Shown one piece after another: positions 58,565 through 64,000 of a DNA stretch of 64,000 nt; within the stretch, counting starts at the first letter, position 1, and every line of letters starts with the position of its first letter. Position numbers and translations under genes: made by a program. The stretch covers positions 4,251,569-4,315,568 of the forward strand of contig SCHM01000002.1 of the NCBI GenBank assembly GCA_004123355.1, given 5' to 3'. Origin of the DNA: Amphirosellinia nigrospora. Its lineage: Eukaryota > Ascomycota > Sordariomycetes > Xylariales > Xylariaceae. The notes below the pieces were generated by a model. That model had not been told where the DNA came from. It was given only the letters and a program-made list of their open reading frames with translations, and did no database searches.

Positions 58565-59741
58565 GGTGCACTGACACGTAGATATTGAGATCGATGTCGT
58601 CTTGGCTTGTGATGTGCGAATAAACGATGGTAGATTATGTGCCAACGAGTATTCGCTGAAGCAAGGACTGGAGTTCCTCTTTATAGATGGGAGTTTGGTG
58701 GCTATGTTGAGCTCCAGATACGTCATGCCTCTCTATTTCTTCCGAATAGGAACGTCAATGTGAACGCATTGCCCTAGCGTATGGCGGAGTGGAAGATTTC
58801 ACTAACACCTCAGCCTTTGACTAACACCTCAGCTATGAAGTGATACAGGCACTATATCGAGTAATTAAGGTTTCGAACCCAACGATCTACTGTCTTGCAC
58901 TTCGCGCACCATCGTCAGCTATAGTAGAATATGATTGAAGGCTCGGGTCATAGAAACTGGCACAAATGCGACGTGGTGGCCAATTGTTTCTAACGTCACC
59001 GAGCTATTTCTTGTACTCTTATGTGACTATGGGCTATCATGACTATTCTCACTCATAAGATCTGCTGAAAGTCCTTCAGGTCCCGAGGCTACGGCTCATC
59101 GACGACGACCGATATTGTTTTCCCCAAAGCATGGTTGTGTGGGGGAGGCTAGCATAGACTACAGTATACTTGGTGTCTCTAAATAAAGCTTATTGCGGCT
59201 GGGTTCGGCGGAGCAAGAGGCTAGCATGAATGCCAGTAGGGATGATCCTGTGATTCAAGCTGTCCAACCAAAGTTTAATTGGGAATTGCATCAAGATCAT
59301 ATGCTTGGAAACCCAACCGGTTGGTTTAGGTTACCATGGTCTGACGTCTACTGACATATATGCCGGAGCATGGGCGCCGCTAAATATAGATGGATAAACT
59401 ACCAAGCAGGGAGTAAGACATTCGAACGTAGGGTATCTTGTATTGTATAGCTGGATACACAGCTAGCTATCAAACCGCTGGCTATTTTGCCAAACGATTT
59501 AGCTTATCACCAGAAAAAATGAAAAGAGAAATGCTGTATGCGAAACAATTGTACACTGAGGAAAAAGGGAGAAGCAGAAAATGTGAACTGCCACCGAAAA
59601 TACACAGCTAACTGGCCTAACAAAGCGTCTAAAATGCTCACAAACTCAACCAACGCCTTGTGAAACGCGAGTTCGATCCCACAATATCCCTAAATAAACT
59701 GTTGGGACGAGATAGCCCCGTCACGAAGAGTCTTCAGTATC
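58565..59741. other. Intergenic, no gene seen
   Basis: About 1.2 kb between the small secreted protein start and the GH16 stop. A CTAACACCTCAGC-type sequence is directly repeated at about 58800 and 58820. No coding signal. Confidence 0.55.
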
Positions 59742-61399
59742 CTACTGCCTGTACCCACCGCCGTTCCAATGGCCACCATCATTGCCTCCATATCCGCCTT
59801 GAGGGCCTGGCGAGCCTGGGCCACGGTTGGGCTGCATGGGTCCGGGGCTATTCATTCTTGACATGCCATACATATCATGCGGCGCTGGTGACCCGGCACT
59901 ACGGACTGAACCTGGAGCAGGGCTGTTCATTCTTCCGGGGCCAGTGGATCCATTTCTTGAGGGCGCGTGTGGTGAGGCCGAAAACCCTCGGTTGACAGGT
60001 GACGCTGGTAGCGGGTATGAAGGAGGTAGACCGGGGCTTTGCGGGATGGGCGATGCGAGGCTGTTGTTCCGGGAGGGACCACGTGTGTCGTGATGGAGCA
60101 GAGGCATGCCTGATGATATTCCATCAGTTCCGGTCGGGTCCCAAGTCTTCTCCGGTGGGCCAGCAGAGCTTCCCGGGGGCGAGTCGAAATAGGCGCGTAT
60201 GAGCTCATCATGCCGCCCTTCCCAGCAGCTCCTACATATTCGGTACCGTCGAAGGCGAGGTCATCGGGGTTTCTGCCTCCCTTCTTGAACCGCTCCATCT
60301 CCAATCGCTCCTCTTCCTGCATCTTGGCGGCCAGAGCAGCCTCTTTGTGACCCGCGCGCCGCTGCTTGATATAGTAAACTGCGAGAGCGAGGAAAAGTAG
60401 ACCACCGACGGCACCGGCCGCTGCGTAGACACCGATTCTGGCTCCTGAGGGAAGCTCGGCCCATTTCTCAGCGAGTGACTTCTCGGGTGGTTTATTGATA
60501 GTGTCGGCGACGGTTGAGTTGCCCCTGTTTTTTGGTTAACACACGACAACATATGACAACCATATGTAATAAGCCACTTACGCTGTAATCTTGATGCTCT
60601 CCCATGAACCCGATTTATCGGAGTAGGTATATTCCTTGCCAGTCGAGAAATCCTCAACACGCGCGCTCTGCACGTACATGTTGAAAGGGGCCTGGGCAAA
60701 ATCGGTTTCGCCACCAGCCCATTCAACAGTTCCGGGAGCTTGGTGTTGACTATCACCGCCGACCCACATACCGAGTCTGAGCGTCATGGGAGTCTGAGGG
60801 AAGTTCATGGTGTTGTTGGCATCTTCAGCATGAAGAGTGCGAACCAGCTGTCCGTCCATGTGCCATTCCAGCTTGTCCTGGGTCCAGACCGACGTATAAT
60901 TGTGGAAGTCGAAGATGCTGCCAGACACTGGGTGGTCTCCTCCAGTGCCAGTGACGTTGGTGTTGCCCTTGCCGTAGTAGTTGGAGAAAGCCCAGGTGTC
61001 GTTACCACCTTTGAATTCCCAATCGACTTCATCGAGCGTATCAGAGCCCCAGACGATCGAGCTGATAATACCCTGCCCCTTCGCAGCCTTCATCACAACC
61101 TCAGTTCGACCGAAGAAGAAGTAAAAGTCGGAGGAGAGAGTGGCAGATTGTCCCCGTTCGGAGATGGTGAATGTGGCGCCATTCTTTTCGTCGAAATCGA
61201 TTCCATTGGCTTCCGAGGTGAAGGTGCCATCGGGCGGCGTGCTATTGAAATAAAAGGTATGGGCGGTTCCAAGAGCAGGATCGGCTGGGCAGTCTGTCTT
61301 GGTGGGATTGCACTTGGTGGTCAACTGCGCCGTGGCGGAAGATACGAAGACCGAAGCCAGTAGCGCGAACGCTGGGGCTGATCTTGTGTCATACAACAT
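59742..61399 (-). CDS. GH16 Crh-type chitin-glucan transglycosylase with transmembrane anchor
   Basis: Two exons (61399-60582, 60524-59742), 534 codons after one missing base near 60192-60197. Signal peptide MLYDTRSAPAFALLASVFVS, then a short Cys-containing segment (TTKCNPTKTDCPADP). The GH16 catalytic domain has the active-site strand DTLDEVDWEFKGGND and W-rich motifs (SIVWGSD, YTSVWTQDKLEWHMDG, LRLGMWVGGD). After the catalytic domain come a linker with PPEKSLAEKWAELPSGAR, one membrane helix (GAVGGLLFLALAVYYI) and a basic cytosolic segment. The C-tail is long and rich in Ser, Pro and Gly (GSTGPGRMNSPAPGS). Crh enzymes link chitin to beta-glucan in the cell wall. Anchoring by a helix rather than GPI is seen in some filamentous-fungal members. 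Confidence 0.9.
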
Positions 61400-63296
61400 G
61401 ATGTGCAGTGCGCAATGCTAGTCAATGAACAATTTTGTGAGCGACAGTAAGTCAAGCTTGTCGATGGTGGCGTTATGCCCAGCTTCCGCGGTCGCTGCGC
61501 GGTAGACGTTCACCAGAACAAGTGGTAGACGGGATGGTTATCGAAATCTAGGATGGAAAATCGATGTCGGCGATGTTAAAATTAAGTTGGCTCTTAATTG
61601 TCGACAGAGCAGCGTTATTCGCGATGAAAAAGCTGGGCGCACGTGGAGCACGGAAGAGGGTCTCGGTAGTCTACTTTTTTAAAATGAGTGGCGTTCGATA
61701 ATTTTCGGACGATTAAAATTCTGTGTTCAAGTAGCTGCGAGCAGTTGATCCTTCAAGGACACGATACTATTACGTCGAACAGAGAGCGACGGGATTGGTG
61801 TTCAATGAGCGTATGCTGTAATAAGTGACAGCGGGATAGGCGGGTTTTCTCGAAGGAGTGGTGGCTTGTTCGATACAATCGAACAAAGGGATAATGTCTG
61901 ATCCGATGATGTTGTACTGATAACAGTACTGTATGAAGGAATGAGGGGGTTGTGTGCTTGTGTGCTAGATAAATGAGAGAATAAAGCACGAAACACGACT
62001 TCGACTGTCTACAGCATCTGTAGAATACCCTGGCTCGACTCGAAACAAGTTGTCGATGCAGGAGTAGAAGCGACAGATGGATGGGCCTGTACGACGAGAA
62101 GAAGGACTTGAAAGGAGGAGGACAAGGACGGACGCGTGGCGCACTACTGCAGGTACAGTTAAAGTCGAGTATCTAAAAGGGGCTGCCATAGTACTTAACC
62201 TTAGTAGTTTTTGGGTGGCATTCTTCCCAATCTGGGGTAGGTGTCAGACTCGGTGGACCAATCATCGTGGCCCTCTCGAACCGGTTTTGCCGGTCAGCAA
62301 ATCCGTGGGCGCCTGGAAGACGCTGAAATCGCAGGTTAATTGGCCCGTGTTTATTTGCTACATTGCCTGCTTGTACTATATCTATTCCCTATACTTCCCC
62401 TCATTTGCCAATCGAGCCCCGAGAACTTATTCTATGATGCCGTTGTTAACATCCCTAACAATAGGTAACATCACCAATGTTACTAGGTATCTTGCGATGT
62501 CTTTTCGGCACTTAATAACACCCAAGCATACCTTATTTACGGGAATATGTTTATATCCACTGCGCTAAACTAGTGCTCTGATCTAGTGGCGGCTTTGATC
62601 AGGATTTGATGTTCAACCTTCCACTCTTGGCAAAGATAAGATAGCGCCGTCTATCAACTATGCAAATACGAAATTTCCGAGAAAACCGATCGATTTACGA
62701 GATAGATAGATAAGCTCAAGCGAGAAAACGAGTAGAGGGGATCGGCAGTGGCTTCGGGATCTTGATATGGATTCACTCTCTTTATTCCAAGTATGGTTCA
62801 ATATTCTTTGATACAATTGCCTTTCGCCATATCGCACGCTCGAGATGAGGTAATTCATCATTACATATCCAGGCAGAGTGTGGTATATCATCTAACATAA
62901 TGCATATGCTTTCCAGATATGACGCTGCGTTGCGCTTTGAAGCCCCTATCATCCTTTCCTTCCTACCTACTCCTCGATACAAGATATCCTAAATCAATCC
63001 GGTCAGGCACTTACTTCCCCTTGAAGAAGATTTTCCATGTCGTGACGAAGTAGACATCTCTCATCTGGTGCCGCGTTTTCTCCAAACTCCGTCCCAGTCT
63101 ATTAAACCCAATATGATTATCCAAGTGAGACCTGAAAAAAATGCCACGAATAGAAAGCCCAACTCCTCCATTTGGTTCCTTTAGTATATAATGTTGGGGT
63201 ATATGTACCCTTCATATGTAGACGTGCATATGTGTGGTGATGGGAGCAAGACAGAACGACACGAAATGAGTATTAATGCTGTTATGCGACAGTTGT
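61400..63296. other. Intergenic, 1.9 kb
   Basis: Promoter side of the GH16 gene and 3' flank of the GT2 gene. The 163-codon plus-strand frame at 62077-62568 has a hydrophobic middle but no motif or splice support; I regard it as accidental. Pyrimidine-rich repeats near 61990-62110 on the minus strand are likely leader or promoter sequence. Confidence 0.5.
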
Positions 63297-64000
63297 TTAC
63301 CACGAGAAGGTCATGAGAGCGGGGTTGAGGGCAATGGGGAGCAACAGATGGCTCGTCGCTACGGTCGCCATGGGAAGAATCGCCACGAAGTCTGTGATGC
63401 GCCAGTCGATAGGGATAAAAGGCGCAATCGCTAGGACCACAATGGCGACGATGAAGAGCAGTGAGAATGCGATTGAGTATTTGAACTAAAAGGAAACTAG
63501 AGTTAGTGATCGTCTTTGCAAGTATACGATTTTGTCTGGGAGTGGGCTGAACTTACGCTCTTAAGAACCTTCGGCACTTCGATGAAGAAGTTGGAGAACT
63601 CGGCCTCCTTAGATGTGGCACCCCATGTCATATTGATCTCAAACATGTGTGCGAGAATGGCCTGGCTGACGTGCAGAGAGAGGCCGCCCAAGAAAATCGC
63701 AAGGAGGAAAGTCCATTTAAAGTTTTCGTAGAGAGCATACAATAATCCTCTCTCGCCCACACGGTACCGCATAGCCAGAGCGACGTTTCCGAGACCGTTA
63801 AAGACGATGATGATGGAGAACCAAACCTGCCAGGAGTCGATGTAGTACTTATCAAGATATCCGTTGAACCAACCCATCAGTAGTTCACCGACGTCAGGAT
63901 CCAAGCCGCGCCAATCGCATAATATGTGCCAATGTAAGAGATGACGGTGACCTTGGAGGTGAAGCGAATATTAGAGAACAAGAAGCGACGGAAGAGCGGT
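63297..64000 (-). CDS. Family 2 glycosyltransferase, membrane C-terminal part
   Basis: Only the last two exons of a gene entering from the right: up to 63557, intron to 63486, then 63485-63297. It reads FSNIRFTSKVTVISYIGTYY, WFNGYLDKYYIDSWQVWFSI, GLLYALYENFKWTFLLAIFL, HMFEINMTWGATSKEAEFSN and ends FVAILPMATVATSHLLLPIA and MTFSW. Several membrane helices are evident. This matches, from memory, the C-terminal part of the ascomycete GT2 polysaccharide synthases needed for hyphal growth (the ZtGT2 type), which resemble cellulose/chitin synthase-like enzymes with a cytosolic GT-A domain (outside the window) between membrane segments. One C appears to be missing near 63880, splitting the open frame. 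Wall function fits the neighbouring GH16, but adjacency may be chance. Confidence 0.8.

Noticed and set aside
58860-58900. Second tRNA-like T-loop (GTTTCGAACCC)
   Set aside because: No matching D-arm or acceptor stem within 80 bases on either strand.
62077-62568. 163-codon plus-strand open frame with hydrophobic middle
   Set aside because: No motif, no family resemblance and no codon character like its neighbours; it lies in the likely leader of the GH16 gene.

Overview
The window looks like a stretch of a filamentous ascomycete genome (Pezizomycotina, probably Sordariomycetes). Genes are monocistronic on both strands and are interrupted by short 50-100 nt introns with GTRNGT donors and YAG acceptors. 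The gene families are fungal: HET, NACHT/STAND, DUF4360, Crh-type GH16, methylcitrate-cycle enzymes, Dal5-type MFS and two CPAF-like S41 proteases. I saw no rRNA, tRNA, CRISPR array or intact transposon.

Layout. 1-5.9 kb: 5' part of an Ivy1-like I-BAR gene (-), acyl-protein thioesterase (-), LigB/DODA-type dioxygenase with a membrane anchor (+), and an FBPase/SBPase-like phosphatase (-). 7.8-11.9 kb: a heptad-repeat coiled-coil gene (-) and a secreted S41 peptidase (-). 12.5-16.9 kb: a small NACHT-type STAND NTPase with a Cys-rich module (+), convergent with a HET gene (-), which together resemble a heterokaryon-incompatibility or NLR-like locus. 18.2-22.4 kb: oxysterol-binding protein (+), xylose-isomerase-like TIM barrel (-), DUF4360 secreted protein (-). 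24.4-29.2 kb: divergent mcsA/mclA, two enzymes of the propionate-detoxifying methylcitrate cycle. 29.6-37.7 kb: SDR (-), glutamine-synthetase-like enzyme (+), Dal5-type transporter (-). 37.7-53 kb: gene-poor, holding two unknown genes, QPRTase (NAD biosynthesis) and a methyltransferase. 53-64 kb: an FMO relic, a second S41 peptidase, a small secreted Cys-containing protein, a Crh-type GH16 and the 3' part of a GT2 polysaccharide synthase.

The most pervasive signal is technical or evolutionary. About half of the recognisable genes carry single-base frame breaks, nearly always one base too few and mostly in runs of G or C. When the inferred bases are counted back in, coding lengths become exact multiples of three and the family motifs fall into one frame. 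The simplest reading is uncorrected indel errors of a long-read assembly. Genes so affected are annotated as CDS with the break positions, not as pseudogenes. Exon boundaries are my own reading of splice signals and were not computed.
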